Assembly (NCBI GenBank): GCA_031772625.1
Contig: CM062805.1
Location: forward strand, 517,308,102-517,372,101
Reading direction: 5' to 3'
Length of the DNA stretch: 64,000 bases
From: Pinus tabuliformis
Taxonomy: Eukaryota; Streptophyta; Pinopsida; Pinales; Pinaceae
The notes under the pieces are model-generated. The model did no database searches, was not told the origin of the DNA, and saw nothing but the letters and a program-made list of their open reading frames with translations. Made by a program: the position numbers and the translations under genes. Of the stretch, positions 10,149 through 22,189 are shown piece after piece; positions within the stretch are counted from its first letter, which is position 1, and each line of letters opens with the position of its first letter.

Positions 10149-12885
10149 GTGTTCATCTGTCTCAATGCTTCCAAGAGAATAGGATCATAGGACATTGATG
10201 GAGTTGCAACTAGAGCGATAGTTGAGCAGGTGTCGTCTAGTCTGCCGATCTATGAAGATACGAAACTGTATCTAGACAAGAACATCAAACTGAAGTGGCA
10301 AGAGGTCAATGAAAAATTCACAGGCACTTTTGGGGAAGACCTCAAAGACCATCAGGTGTACGTGAACATTCACAAGTCCAACTTGTACTGGATTTCATGC
10401 AAATACCTTGCGTTCCCATGTGCAGAGATGATTCATTGGATATTCTCTCACACTGACCCTGAGACGATGACCTTGAGTAATGTCAGTGGGACGAAGCTTG
10501 CAACCTTCTAGGCACGAGATTATGATGGGATGTATCAGATGTGAGAGCTCGTGACTGTCATGAGTCCTCCATTCAGCTTGCCCAACAACAGATCTAACTC
10601 CAGAGCTAACTCGTTTCAGGATGACACCCAAACAAATCTATAAGACGAAGATACTGAGGAAGGCATACCAATACTTGGTCATATTCACATGTCAATTGTG
10701 TGGCCAAGTAAGTAATGAAACCTTTCCATAGAGTTGGGTGATCGTATTGGACCAAATGGCTAGAGAAGGAAAACTATGTAACTGGTCCGACATACTGGCT
10801 CATCAGCTGAAGGAACAAGTCACGAAGGCTCGACAGTCACCCGGAGGCATGCATGCAGAGATTTACTGTCCGCCTACATCCTAGATGCAGTTTGTGACCG
10901 ACATGGTTCCCGGGCTTGGAGTGGGCATGGTCACCAACGGAGATTGTTGTGAACACATATTTCAAGTTGTTGTCTGAATGCAACTTCAAAGGAGTAATTA
11001 CATGGCTGTCCGACCATTTTGTCACCCCATTGTACAGGATGATATTCGAATAGGATCCACCCTGCATGTCAAAGGAAGAAATGGATGCATTGTTAGGCAT
11101 GGCAGATTGGTATGCCTCACCGTCTGGCACTTTCATCTGAATTTTCAGAGCGTAGAATCCTCCGCATGTTCTACCAAAGTTTTCCTTTGACATACTTGTC
11201 ATGTAGGAAGTAGCATATCCCATCTTGACAAGATTGACATTTAGGCTGTAGTGGAGAAAGAAGGCACCTTGGCCTGCTCTTCCGTTGTGGATTAGGTTAT
11301 ATGAGATCCGAAGTATCAAGTAAGCAGATGTCAAAGTAGAATAGATGAAGAAGTACCCATTCAACCTCTGAAGCTTCAATCCATATGACCCACATTTAAT
11401 TGTGAATGATCACTGCACGAGAGTTCAGTTCAACTAGATCCATGGGGCATTCTATTGGGCCGAGGAGGACTCATGGAGGTATTGCCACAATTCCTCCAGA
11501 CCCAATGAACAGGTCAGCTTCACTATGGAGTGGTTAGTGGAGCAACATGAAGCAGCATCACATAGAGCACCAACAATAGCAACAACAGCAGCAAAGCCAA
11601 GAATACCTGTGCGCAACAAAGGAAGAGGAAGATTGTGATCGCATGGAGGAGAATCAAAGCTACAAGTTTTGAGCAGATCCACTTGTAGAACAAGAAGCTA
11701 TGGCTATTCAGGAAAAGAGGCAGCAACGTGACAAGCAAATCGGGTGAAGGCAGAGGGATAAGAAGAGAATGGAAGAAGTAGAGAAGGAGTTGCATGAGCC
11801 TCTGGGAGCAATTTCGAAAATAACAAGAGCTACGCCAACAAGAGAAGGAAGCGCAACAATAATAGATACAGCAGGGGGCACAACATGTACAGTTAGATGA
11901 AGGAGCACCTGTACCAGTAGTTGATTCATCTGAACAACTGGCATCAAGCGAACAAGGCGAACCATCGTAGGAGCGAGACTTTGCTCATGAGATAGAACAA
12001 GAACTTCAATAGTTGGATGCAGACATGGAGCAACAGGAGTTGGAACATGACACCGACCTCATGCCTCACCACAAAGAGGTCAACTCACACGCTTCAATGC
12101 ATCCAGATGATGAGAAAGTATCGAATGACCAAGGAGGCACTGAGATCCTTGGTGGTTAGCCGGAAGCATAGATGCACAACATCTCCTTTGATGAATCTCA
12201 TCACAGAGTTGTGCAGTCTCACAGAGTAACTGACTCCAGAGGACCGAACATCCCCTACACAAGTTGAAGAACGAGTGATCGTGACTAATGTGCACAAGCA
12301 TTCAACTGCTTTGGCCAATGCAACTAGAGTGTATGCCGAAGCCACTAGCTCAAGTGTTCGTTTCCTTATAGCTGAGAATGAGCGAATGGCGAAGGAACTA
12401 CAGGTGGCCAAGCAAGGAGGAGACTTGGTGACAATGTCCGCCCAAGCTGAACTGAAGAAGGAAATACTAGATGAAGTATTGTCTCTTGACACAGTTATGT
12501 GAGAATTGTACTCCAAGTTTGGTATCGTGCACCAAGAAGTAGTCCATCTCAACGGATAGCAGCAACGATGTGCAAGAAGAGCACACATCTTGACGAACAT
12601 ACATGATGCTGTTGATAACATGCAAACATGGATGATGAAGTACAAGGGAGCCCTGATTCACTTGCCAAAGGTGATGAGGGCCAATGCGGTCGATCTGCAA
12701 GCACATGTCCGGAGTCAGATCTAGAACTATGAGGACCTCCTACAACTCATCACTAGAATACAGGCTTCCCATGCATGAGTATTCAAGAGCATGGATGTTG
12801 TGGTGAGCACACACGCAATCCCATCTCTTGGGACTCTCACCTAGGTGAAAACAAAGAAGCAGGTACAACAAGAGCTTGACTCATA
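10149..12885 (+). pseudogene. Decayed coding region of unknown family, part before the copia insertion
   Basis: A plus-strand stretch with protein-like text but many interruptions. Readable blocks include 10230-10511 (KWQEVNEKFTGTFGEDLKD, then SNLYWISCKYLAFPCAEM), a block near 10940-11200 (NTYFKLLSECNFKGVITWL), one near 11640-11830 rich in Glu/Arg/Gln, and 12275-12502, which looks alpha-helical (FLIAENERMAKELQVAK), followed by more helical text to 12770. I recognise no reverse transcriptase, integrase, zinc knuckle or protease. Overall order: globular part, then Gln/Glu-rich helix, then coiled-coil-like C-terminal part. It could be a downstream accessory frame of a retroelement or a dead host gene. 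I do not assign a function. The Tnt1-like copia interrupts it at 12886. Confidence 0.4.
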
Positions 12886-13490
12886 TGTTGGGTATGGAGC
12901 CTGATTATCTTTTTTATTCAAAGGTTTCAACTGGATGTATACCCCAAGAATACTGTACACCCCTCCATGCGAGGGGGGGCTTGTCCCCCCCACGGGGGTA
13001 AATCCCCCCCGGCTGGGGGGTCTGGGGGCCAGCATTCCCCCGCTGGGGGTTCGGGGGCACTGCCCCCGAAGCTAAAAATAGATGTAAACTTGCCTTGTAA
13101 AAGTCTAGTAATTTCTAGTCAATCTGGGCCGTTCATTAGGTGGATGATTTGACAGTAGAAGTTATGTTTAATTTAGGGTTTTTTTCCCTAGAAGGAAACC
13201 CCTCACTATATATGAGGGAATTGTATTGTGTCTATGTAGATCTGGATTCTGAGTGAGGAAGAAAGAGGAGATTGAGAGCGAAGAGGGTGTTACACCAGAT
13301 CTGCTATAGGTTGTATCTCTTTAGTTTGCTGGATAATATAAAATAAAGGACTGGTTGTTTCTCCGTGGAAGTAGCCCAAACTGGGTGAACCACATATATC
13401 TATGTCTCTCTTGTTTTAAGTGTTTTCTGTGTTTATATTTGTGCAATATTTTATGTGTTCCATTGCTTTGTAATATATAATTTTCTAACA
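12886..13490 (+). repeat. 5' LTR of the Tnt1-like copia
   Basis: 605 bp, TGTTGGG...TCTAACA. It contains a TATA-type CTATATATGAGG near 13206, an AATAAAG-type signal near 13349, and a strongly G/C-homopolymeric block at about 12968-13070 with repeated GGGGGTC / GCCCCC words able to fold. Confidence 0.9.
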
Positions 13491-13556
13491 ACTGGTATTA
13501 GAGTCGAAGGTCTATTTGGATGATAAACTCGCAGGAGAGAAGGGTTCCTAGTTTGA

Positions 13557-14570
13557 GTGGGAGCAATGGCGGAAGATGGTAGGTTTAGGGTCGAAAAATT
13601 TAACGGCCAAAACTACCAGCTATGGAAGATGCAGATGGAAGATTATCTGTGTCAGAGAGATTTATACCTACCATTGAGTGGAAAGACAAAGAAGCCGACG
13701 AGTATGACAGACACAGAATGGGATATTCTGGACAGAAAGGCACTTGGAACAATACAGCTGTGCCTAGCGGTGTCGGTAGAGTTTAATATTTCAAAGGAAA
13801 CGACAACACAGGGTTTAATGTCGGCATTGGCCAAACTATATGAAAAACCCTCGGCCTCAAATAAGGTATTTCTTATGAAGAGTTTATTTAATATGAAGAT
13901 GTCGGAGGGTGGATTTGTCGTTGATCATTTAAAATATTTTAATACAGTTACAAGTCAATTAAGTTCTCTAGGGGTAAATTTTGATGATGAAGTTAGGGAT
14001 CTGTTATTTTTGTGCTCATCGCCAGAAAGTTGGAATGGTTTAGTTATGGCCATTAGTAACTCTATCTCTGAATCTAGTACTTTAAAGTTTGATGATGTTG
14101 TCGGTGCAATCCTTAGCGAGGAAATGCGATGGAAAAGATCCGGTGAGACATCAGGTAATGCTTTGACTGCAGAGACTAGGGGAAGAAAAATGGAAAGAGG
14201 AAAGAGCCCAGGATATCACAGTAAGTCAAGAAGAGGCAGATCCAAGTCTAGATTAGGGATAGTGTGCTAGAAATGCGGGAAGAAAGGACACTTGAAGAAA
14301 GATTGCAAGTCTTGGAAGGGAAAAGAAGAAGATGCGCAACATGAAACTAATCATGAAGTGAATGTAACGGGTGATGTGTTGCAAGATGCTTTGATTCTTT
14401 CATTAGAAAATATTATTGATGCCTGGGTGGTAGATTCAGGGGCCTCATTCCATGCCACACCTGATAAGAAACATTTTCATGATTATGTTCAAGGAGATTT
14501 TGGACAAGTTCGATTGGGTGATGATAAACCCTGCAAAATCGTTGGAATGGGTACAATTTTCATAAAATAG
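13557..14570 (+). pseudogene. gag and protease region of the Tnt1-like copia
   Basis: Gag begins MAEDGRFRVEKFNGQNYQLW, followed by KMQMEDYLCQRDLYLPL, a standard copia gag opening (UBN2-type capsid). The middle carries NMKMSEGGFVVDHLKYF, like the Tnt1 LHMSEG motif. A basic tail leads to a CCHC knuckle with KCGKKGHLKKDC. The protease follows with the active-site line WVVDSGASFHATPDKKHF and the GDFGQVRLGDD segment. Gag would package the RNA and the protease would mature the particle. A remnant only, not a working protein. Confidence 0.85.
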
Positions 14571-14743
14571 AAAAATGGAAATCAGTGGCTATTGAAGAAG
14601 GTAAGGCATGTTCTAGATTTGAAGAAAAATTTGATTTCGACAGGGCAGTTAGAGGTGAAGGTTGAGTAACTACTTTCACAGATAAAACCTGGAAGGTCGC
14701 TAAAGGATCCCTAGTAATAGCGAAAGGAGAAAAAGTTGGTACA

Positions 14744-15688
14744 TTGTATTTATGCAATGGTATTTCTAATTCTGTTAATGCTTTAACCTTTATAGGAGAA
14801 GATACGACATTGTGGCATCATAGGCTCGGGCACATGAGTGAGAAGGGGTTGCAGATTCTTCACTTAAGAAATTTGTTACCAGGTTTGAAGCATGTTGATT
14901 TAAAATTCTGTGAGAATTGTGTTTATGGAAAACAGAAGAGAGTCAGATTCCTTAGAGTTGGGAAAGAAAAGTAGAGCGAAAAATTAGAGCTTGTGCATAC
15001 AAATGTATGGGGACCTACTCAGGTATCATCTCTTGGTGGCTCTCGTTATTATGTTACTTTTATTGATGATGCAACCAGAAAAACTTGGATTTATTATATT
15101 TGAAATAAATTTGATGTATTTGATACTTTCAAGAAATGGAAAGCTTTTGTTGAAAATGAGACAGGGAAAAGGTTGAAGTGTCTCAGATCAGATAATGGAG
15201 GTGAATATTGCAGCAAAGAGTTTGATAGGTGTTCTTCAGAGAATGGAATTCACAGAGAGAAAACAGTTCCAGGAACACCACAAGAAAATGGTGTGTCAGA
15301 AAGGATGAACAGGACAATCATGGAGCATGCAAGGTGCATGAGATTGCATGCAATATTGCCTTTACAATTTTGGGCAGATGCTGTAGATACTGCTGTTTAT
15401 CTAATAAACAGAGGGCCTTCAAGTTCCTTGGATGGTGGTATTCCAGAGGAGGCATGGACAGGTAAAAAGGTAAACTACTCATTTTTAAAGACTTTTGGTT
15501 GTGAAGCCTTTGTCCACATTAATAAAGAAAATATAACAAAGCTTGAGGCAAAATCAAATAAATGTACCTTTATTGGATATGGTGTTAATGATTTTGGTTA
15601 TCGCTTATATGATTATGAAAATCACAAAATCATTAGGAGTAGAGATGTAATATTCAATGAAAAGGTTTTGTATAAGGATCAGCTGTAG
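14744..15688 (+). pseudogene. Pre-integrase and integrase region of the Tnt1-like copia
   Basis: The zinc-binding HHCC part is seen as LWHHRLGHMSEKGLQ with CENCVYGKQKRVRF. The catalytic core shows LRSDNGGEYCSKEF and the QENGVSERMNRTIMEHAR line that carries the last acidic residue of the DDE triad. The copia-type C-terminal GKKVNYSFLKTFGCEAFVH and FIGYGVNDFGYRLYD follow. These are the expected copia order (integrase before reverse transcriptase), separating it from gypsy elements. Confidence 0.88.
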
Positions 15689-15895
15689 GAAAAGAAACAG
15701 GAAAAAGAAAACAGAGAATACAAAGTGCTTGATGATATCACAGGAAAAGTGATGGTGCCTGAAAATCATAATGATCAACAACCAGAACAACAACCACAAC
15801 ATCAACAAGCACTTCAAACACCTGAAAGTGGTGTCAAAAGATCTACCAAGATAAGTAGACCCCCTGAATGATACTCTCCTTCACTATATTATGTA

Positions 15896-17467
15896 TTGTT
15901 GACTGATTCTGGTGAACTAGAATGTTATGAAGAAGCAGTGCAGGTAGAAACCAGGAAGAAGTGGGAGCAAGCCATGAAAGTAGAGATGGACTCCTTAGCA
16001 CATAACCAAACTTGGGACTTAGTCAGGTTGCTTGCAGGTAAAACAACATTGCAGAATAAATGGGTTTATAGGCTGAAGGAAGAAGATGGAGGAAAACAGA
16101 GGTACAAAGCTAGACTTGTGGTGAAGGGGTTTGCACAGAAGAAAGGTATTGATTTTGATGCAATATTTTCTCCTGTTGTTAAAATGACTTCAATCAGAAC
16201 TATTTTAAGTCTAGTAGCAGTTGAAGATTTGCATCTTGAGCAGTTAGATGTAAAGACAACCTTTCTCCATGGGGATTTGGAGGAAGAGATATATATGCAA
16301 CATCCACAAGGATAGGAGGTAAAAGGGAAGGAGAAACTAGTGTGAAGGTTGAAGAAGAGCTTGTATGGCTTAAAATAGGATCCAAGGCAGTGGTATCTAA
16401 AATTTGACAGGTTTATGTCTGAACAAGGTTATATTAGATGCCACTCTGATCATTGTGTTTATCTCAAAAGGCAAAATGATGACAACAATATTATATTGTT
16501 ATTGTATGTAGATGACATGCTTGTTGCAGGTTCTAACATGCAGGAAATAAATGTGCTCAAAAGGAAATTGGAAAACTCATTTTTAATGAAGGATTTGGGT
16601 GCTGCAAAACAAATCCTTGGTATGAGAATAACTAGAGAAAGGAAGAATCGCAAATTAACATTGTCTCAAAGTGAGTACATAGAAAAGGTGTTGAAAAGGT
16701 TTAATATGCAAAATGAAAAACCAGTTAGTATACCTTTGGCTAGCCATTTCAAATTAAGTAAGGAGGCGTGTCCAAAGACCCAGGAAGAAATGGCTCATAT
16801 GTCCAAAGTTCCATATGCATCAGCAGTTGGAAGCTTAATATATGCAATGGTTTGCACAAGGCCTGATATTGCACATGTAGTGGGAGTTGTAAGTAGGTAC
16901 ATGAACAATCCAGGAAAAGAACATTGGATGGCAGTGAAGTGGATTCTCAGGTATTTGAGAGGTACCACAAATCAAGCATTAGGCTTTGGTGGTTCAAACA
17001 TTGCTCTACAAGGATATGTTGATGCAGATATGGCAGGTGATAGAGATAACAAGAGGAGCACTATAGGGTATGTGTTTACTGTAGGCGGAACAACTGTTAG
17101 TTGGGTTTCAAAAATCCAAAGTGTTGTTGCACCTTCAACAACAGAAGCAGAGTATGTTGCTGCTATAGAGGCTAGTAAAGAAATGATTTGGTTATAAAGG
17201 TTTCTGGATTAATTGGGAAAGAAGTAGGAGTTGGGCAGGTTATACAGCGATAGCCAGAGTGCCATACATCTTGCAAAGAACTCTACATTTCATTCTAAGA
17301 CTAAACATATACAGCTCAAGTACCATTTCATAAGGTCAACATTGGAAGATGGACAGTTGAAGCTGGAAAAGATACACACTAGCCAGAATCCTGTAGATAT
17401 GTTAACAAAAGTTGTAACCAGGGAGAAACTGAGAATCTGCTCAGTTTCAATTGGTCTTCAAGTATGA
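15896..17467 (+). pseudogene. Reverse transcriptase and RNase H region of the Tnt1-like copia
   Basis: RT opens with WEQAMKVEMDSLAHNQTWDL and NKWVYRLKEEDGGKQRYKAR, then KGFAQKKGIDFDAIFSPVVK. The catalytic YVDD is in LLLYVDDMLVAGS (about 16500). RNase H shows GYVDADMAGDRDNKRSTIGY, STTEAEYVA, and the closing DSQSAIHLAKN...KTKHIQLKYHFIR line. All are classic copia motifs in the right order, ending about 100 bp before the 3' LTR. Confidence 0.9.
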
Positions 17468-17563
17468 TGAAGAAGATGAGAAACAACCAGGTCCAAAGTG
17501 GAGTCATTGTCTAGCAAATGAAGTAGCGGTGGAGTTGCTATATTCAGTCTCCAAGTGGGAGAT

Positions 17564-18145
17564 TGTTGGGTGTGGAGCCTGATTACCTTCTGTTCAAAGG
17601 TTTCAGCTGGATGTATACCCCAGGAAGACTATACACCCCTCCACGCGGGGGGGACTTGTCCCCCCTGCGAGGGTCCGGGGGGTAAATCCCCCCCAGTTGG
17701 GGGGTCCGGGGGCAACGCCTCCGAAGCTAAAAATAGATGTAAAATTGCCTTGTAAAAGTCTAGTAATTTCTAGTCAATCTGGGCCGTTCATTAGGCAAAT
17801 GATTTGACGGTAGAAGTTATGTTTAATTTAGGGTTTTTTACCCTAGAAGGCAACCCCTCACTATATATGAGGGAATTGTATTGTGTCTATGTAGATCTGG
17901 ATTTTGAGTGAGGAAGAGAGAGGAGATTAAGAGCAAAGAGGGTGTTACAGAAGATCTGCTATAGGTTGTATCTCTTCAGTTTGCTAGATAATATAAAAGA
18001 AAGGACTGGTTGTTTCTCTATGGACGTAGCCCAAACTGGGTGAACCATGTATATCTGTGTCTCTCTTGTTTTATGCATTTTCTGTGTTTATATTTCTGCA
18101 ATATTTCATGTATTCCATTGCTCTGTAATATATAATTTTCTAACA
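17564..18145 (+). repeat. 3' LTR of the Tnt1-like copia
   Basis: 582 bp, TGTTGGGTGTGG...TTTTCTAACA, starting directly after the purine tract. It is shorter than the 5' LTR, mainly within the G/C-rich block (about 17640-17720), where repeat number differs between the two LTRs. Confidence 0.9.
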
Positions 18146-18400
18146 TCGTACTTCGACAAGTCGATGTGCGTCACCACCAACCCAGACTTTCCTACCAGTG
18201 CAGAAATTATGCACAAGTATGTTGCTGGTCTGGCCACATTGAAGACAATGATGCACATGCTTTCAGACGAGTCGGACAGAGGAGCCCGAGCAGTGTACCT
18301 GGATGCTATGGAGGCAAGGTTCAGGTTTTAGACATATTTCACAATGGAACACATGGACATTATCAAGGACTACAGATCAGAGTGATGTCTAGTTTGGCTT
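18146..18400 (+). pseudogene. Decayed coding region of unknown family, part after the copia insertion
   Basis: Directly after the copia 3' LTR and target duplication lies protein-like text at about 18150-18330 (TNPDFPTSAEIMHKYVAGL, then LSDESDRGARAVYLDAMEAR), helical in character like the text before the insertion. It is the downstream side of the interrupted unit. No domain name can be given. Confidence 0.4.
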
Positions 18401-18439
18401 GCTGAAGCCATTGTTCACATGGGTACATGTGCATTGCAA

Positions 18440-19287
18440 TGTTGAGTCATGTCAAGTGTAAGTCAAGTGTCAATAGTGGATGTAACAATCATAGAGTAGG
18501 TGAAGAGTCATGAGGGTAGTTGAATGGTCACAAAGGGGAATTTCAAGGGTCGCCCCACCCTTTGCTATAAATAGTCCCTCATAACTCATTGTATGGGCTT
18601 TTGGTCAGCTAAGCTTCTGATAAGACTATCTTGGAAAGAGCTTGGACATTATTGTAATGTGCCTTGGCTTCTCTAATGCACATAGCTAGTTCATCTCTTT
18701 GGATGAGCAGGCATATGTGGCTGTAACGTTCCACTCTTGGGGTTAGCAAGTTTACATGGATGTATTATATGATTGGAACTTGCACTTCTTTATATAATAA
18801 GAGCCAACACATTTTCATGCATATGTTGTTATTGTAGTTGGAATGTTCCAGTTGCTTTAGTGATGTATGTTGTTTAACTTACGTAGTTTTGTATTAACTT
18901 GTTTGTATGAAATTATATGAATCTTGTTGCAGATGTGTTGTTGGTTTAACCATCACTTTGGATTGCCGGCTGACCTGCTTTCCAGTTTGTGATGCATCTT
19001 CGCTCTTGTGTTCCCTTCCCAGTTGAGTATTGTTATAGGCTGTCAAGGGGCACACTCATCCCAACCCACCTGTGTTAGAACCTCTCATGCACTTTCCTTG
19101 ACTCACTGCAGTGGTCACACCCTTACTACTGGTAGAGTTATCTTACTTGCCTCTATGGGACATCGCGGTCAAGGCATTACCATACGATCCACTATTGGGA
19201 CTCCTACACCAATCGGTTTGAGGTCTAATTGGGACTTCTTATCGGGGAGATCCCCTTGACATGTTGGCGGGTCCAGCACCATCAACA
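18440..19287 (+). repeat. 5' LTR of an unclassified LTR retrotransposon
   Basis: 848 bp with inverted ends TGTTGA...TCAACA. A strong TATA box (TATAAATA) lies at 18566-18573. Directly after the right end comes GGTATTAGAGCTAAG (from 19291), a close match to the initiator-Met primer-binding site, which marks this as a 5' LTR in plus orientation. Its interior is cut short after about 420 bp by the next element. No partner LTR is seen. Confidence 0.6.
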
Positions 19288-19705
19288 CACGGTATTAGAG
19301 CTAAGCCTTCAAGTGACGTATCTATGAAGAGTCACTAAGAAGAAGCCAAATTCGTATAGGGGTTATGGGGGCTAGGTTCATACAAACACAGGAAAATGAT
19401 TGTATGAGGAAAAATCGACTGTATGGTAGTTTCCATATGGTAGGGTATACCAAAACATCTTGGGGTGAAATCGTACATGGCATAGAAAAAGGGAAAATAA
19501 AAAAATAAAGAGAATAATTGTACAAAAATTTGTGGAAGACAAAGGAAAAGTAAAGAATTTGAAGGGTGAACAATATGGGAGACAAGGTGGCAAGGGGCAC
19601 ATAATAAAGTAAAAGGAAAACAAAATAAGAATAATAATAAAAATTGTAGTTTTTTTGGGCATGGAATCCCCCCAAAACATGTTTTGGGGCTCAAAGCCCA
19701 AGTTT
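19288..19705 (+). other. Primer-binding site and leader remnant after the LTR at 18440-19287
   Basis: It starts with the Met-type primer-binding site, then about 400 bp of A-rich text with no domain. The long minus-strand open frames here read as Phe/Leu-rich because the plus strand is A-rich; they are not genes. Confidence 0.45.
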
Positions 19706-20851
19706 TGTTCAAATGTATTGTAAGACTCCGCGAATTATGGGTGCGGAGCGCGAAGTATAGGATGAGTCATAGGGTTGTCCACCCTAAGTATTGTAAAGTA
19801 ATGTAATGTCATGTTAGCCTACCCATGGTCCGCGAACCATGGGATTGTATAAATAGAGCGAGGCTCTAAGTTGTAAAGAGAGTGAATTGGAGAGATAGAT
19901 GAATACGCATGGTTCAAGCATAGAGTAAGAGTCTAAGTGTATTGGGTCATATTAGTAGGAAGAGGCTCTGTAGCTAAGTACACAGAGGCCCACAACTGAG
20001 TGCGTGAACCCTTGCAGCTGAGTGCGCATGGCGGTGTCAAGTCTGAGTGTCAAGGCGCATCCGGGGTGAAAACTCTATATCTGAGACAATCTCTAAGCTT
20101 GTATTATATATGTCATTTTATGACCGTGCATAATCAACTTATCAAAACAGGTGCATTGTAAGTAATGATCGCCATGGATCCATTCGAGGTACGTGTAATC
20201 CATAGCATGAAGTGAGGTCGAGGTATAGATCGAGGTCAAGGGTAGTAAGTCAAGGTTCGTTCATTTCTTGTCTCAGTCCGGGGTGATTCTCTCAGCAAGC
20301 AGCCTCGGGTTCGACCAGCCTCGGTTTCAACCAGCAAGCAGCAAGTAGCTGTCCATGTTCGTAAGGTAATCTTGATCGAAGAATAATAAAGAGAAGTTGA
20401 TTCCAATTTTTGTGTATCTGCTCGTGTATTTCCTTCTTTACATTTATACTATTTTATTTATCGCGCACACTGATATAATTGCTAGGTATGTTGTTAATTA
20501 GCACTAGTCTTACACAAATAAGTTGAGTAATAAGGTAATAATAGATTAAATAAAAAGGAACTTGGGTATAATACGGGTCGTGCCCCGAGTAGGGCTGCGT
20601 GGAATCAGCATCACAGGTTGCGAGGGACTAATAGGTGCACGTAGCGACGTGCGCGCAGGGTCAAACCGCGGACCTCCAAAATCTCATCAGACATCCCCAA
20701 GGTGCAGAAACCTGGTTCTAGTACCCTCCCATACTACTTCGGGTGAGACCTCAGTCCGCGCTCCACGGGCTGTTGCCGGAAGGGCCAGTAGTACTGGGAT
20801 TTTCTTGGCTAAATGACCTCTGAACCTAGGTCAGGCCCATACAAGCCAACA
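19706..20851 (+). repeat. 5' LTR of the multi-knuckle gypsy-type element
   Basis: The right end ...AAGCCAACA is followed by a primer-binding-like GTGGTTCCATTGCCGGGA. A TATA box TATAAATA lies at 19848-19855 and an AATAAAG at about 20386. The left end is uncertain (TG at 19706 or 19714). The segment 20560-20800 is GC-rich and CpG-containing, unlike its surroundings. About 1.14 kb. Confidence 0.6.
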
Positions 20852-21559
20852 AGTGGTTCCATTGCCGGGACCAGGATCTGCATAAGGGATGTCTGATGTT
20901 GTGCCACTGGAATCCAACAAAGAAAGAAATTGAAGAGTGGTTGGATAATAAGATTCACGAGTTTGCGGCGCAGGAAAACAGAAATCCACGAGTGGTTGGA
21001 GCGCTACTTGTCTATGGAAATCAACGAAAGTTTCTTTGCATCCTTTCCTTCTGAGTTGTATGAGTGGATTGCGAAGCTAGCAGACAATCAGGGAAGGTGC
21101 AGGCTTGACAAACCAATCGCGTGGAGTCCGGAATGAGTGCTCAGACTAGAAGCGTCAAGAGATAATATCGCGCGAGTTGTGGACCATTGGCTCGACCAAA
21201 TTATAGGAGGATTTATCACTGAGTTCGCGGTATATACAACCATCAGATATAGTGAGGCGGAGTGACATTTCCTCAAGGGACCGCGAGGTAAGTATATTAA
21301 ATCTTTGATCACTTGGATTAAGATGCTATTGTGTGAAAAGCAGGTTATGTGAATACATTAATGTTTGGGACTACACGAAGTGGGAAGATCTACAGAAGCG
21401 AAAGTAGTGAAGAATTGGAAACCAGTCCCTTAATTACCCTCTCGTGGGAAAGCAAGGAAGAGCTCCCAAAAGTTTCTTTGAGAAGTGTGGTCAGTTTGAT
21501 AAGATAGCACATTCCACGGTTACCACCTCCACCTACACCGCCACCTGTCTCACCCTCCT

Positions 21560-22176
21560 CACCTACATCTCCACCCACCCCACCACCACCACCACAATTC
21601 AGCATGGCGAGTGTGATCAAACTACTAGTATTCAGAGGAGTAGGGAATGAAGATCTGGACCAATTCTGGTTCGTGGTAAGAGCAGTATGGGAAGCACAAG
21701 GCGTCGCGGATGACAATATCAGGAAGGCTACATTGCTGAGCGTGTTTCAGGATAGCGCATTAACATGGTACATCAAGCATTCTAATGACCATCCAAACAC
21801 AAGAATCATAGAGATCCAAGCCACACTGAACAGGGAATTTAGTAGGCCAAAGTCAGAAACACAATCAATCATCGGGTTTAAGGAGATCACGATGCTCCCA
21901 GATGAGACCCCCTGGGATTTGGACCAAAGACTGAAGGGTATGATTCGTGAAGCCAACATGACATTGACAGATGGACAACACCACGCATGGTTTGTAGCAT
22001 CACTGACATTTCACTTAAGGATGACGCTATCACAACAAAAAATTTCCACCCAGGCCAAAGCTTTAGAAATGGTGATGAGATTGCATGAGACCCCTATACA
22101 AGACCCTAGTCTGGGAGTCCAACAAATCCATGTGCAATTGCAAAATCTGTGTCTGGAAATGCAAAGTTTGAAATAG
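21560..22176 (+). pseudogene. gag capsid region of the multi-knuckle element
   Basis: A proline-rich run (PPPPQFS, just before 21604) leads into MASVIKLLVFRGVGNEDLDQ and WFVVRAVWEAQGVADDN, which fits the retrotransposon gag capsid domain. Further landmarks are DSALTWYIKHSNDHP, GFKEITMLPDETPWDLDQ and a helical end LEMVMRLHETP. The frame probably begins upstream of the Met at 21604 because the proline run is in frame with it. Confidence 0.7.
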
Positions 22177-22189
22177 GACAAGACACCTT

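Larger units (their letters stand above)
12886..18145 (+). mobile_element. Ty1/copia retrotransposon, Tnt1/Tork-like, both LTRs present
   Basis: A full-length but worn copia, about 5.26 kb. Order: 5' LTR 12886-13490; Met-type primer-binding site CTGGTATTAGAGTCG from 13492; gag and knuckle (about 13557-14320); protease (about 14400-14570); pre-integrase and integrase (14744-15688); reverse transcriptase and RNase H (15896-17467); polypurine tract AAGTGGGAGAT just before 3' LTR 17564-18145. Flanks read TCATA (12881-12885) and TCGTA (18146-18150), a 5-bp target duplication with one mismatch. The two LTRs differ by roughly 7-8% by eye plus several indels, so it is an old insertion. Broken, about eight breaks. 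It sits inside the unrecognised decayed frame. Confidence 0.92.

Noticed and set aside
10837-11379. 180-codon minus-strand open frame
   Set aside because: It overlaps plus-strand protein-like text of the unrecognised unit and has no family wording of its own; judged a shadow.
12950-13080. CpG island or plastid insert suggested by the GC-rich block
   Set aside because: The same block sits in both LTRs of the copia element, so it belongs to the LTR.
19322-19712. Three overlapping Phe/Leu/Ile-rich minus-strand frames that look like membrane proteins
   Set aside because: They come from an A-rich plus strand in a leader remnant; hydrophobicity is a composition effect.
21390-21716. Gly-rich minus-strand frame resembling a glycine-rich protein
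   Set aside because: It is antisense to the Pro-rich gag N-terminus (CCACCACC repeats).
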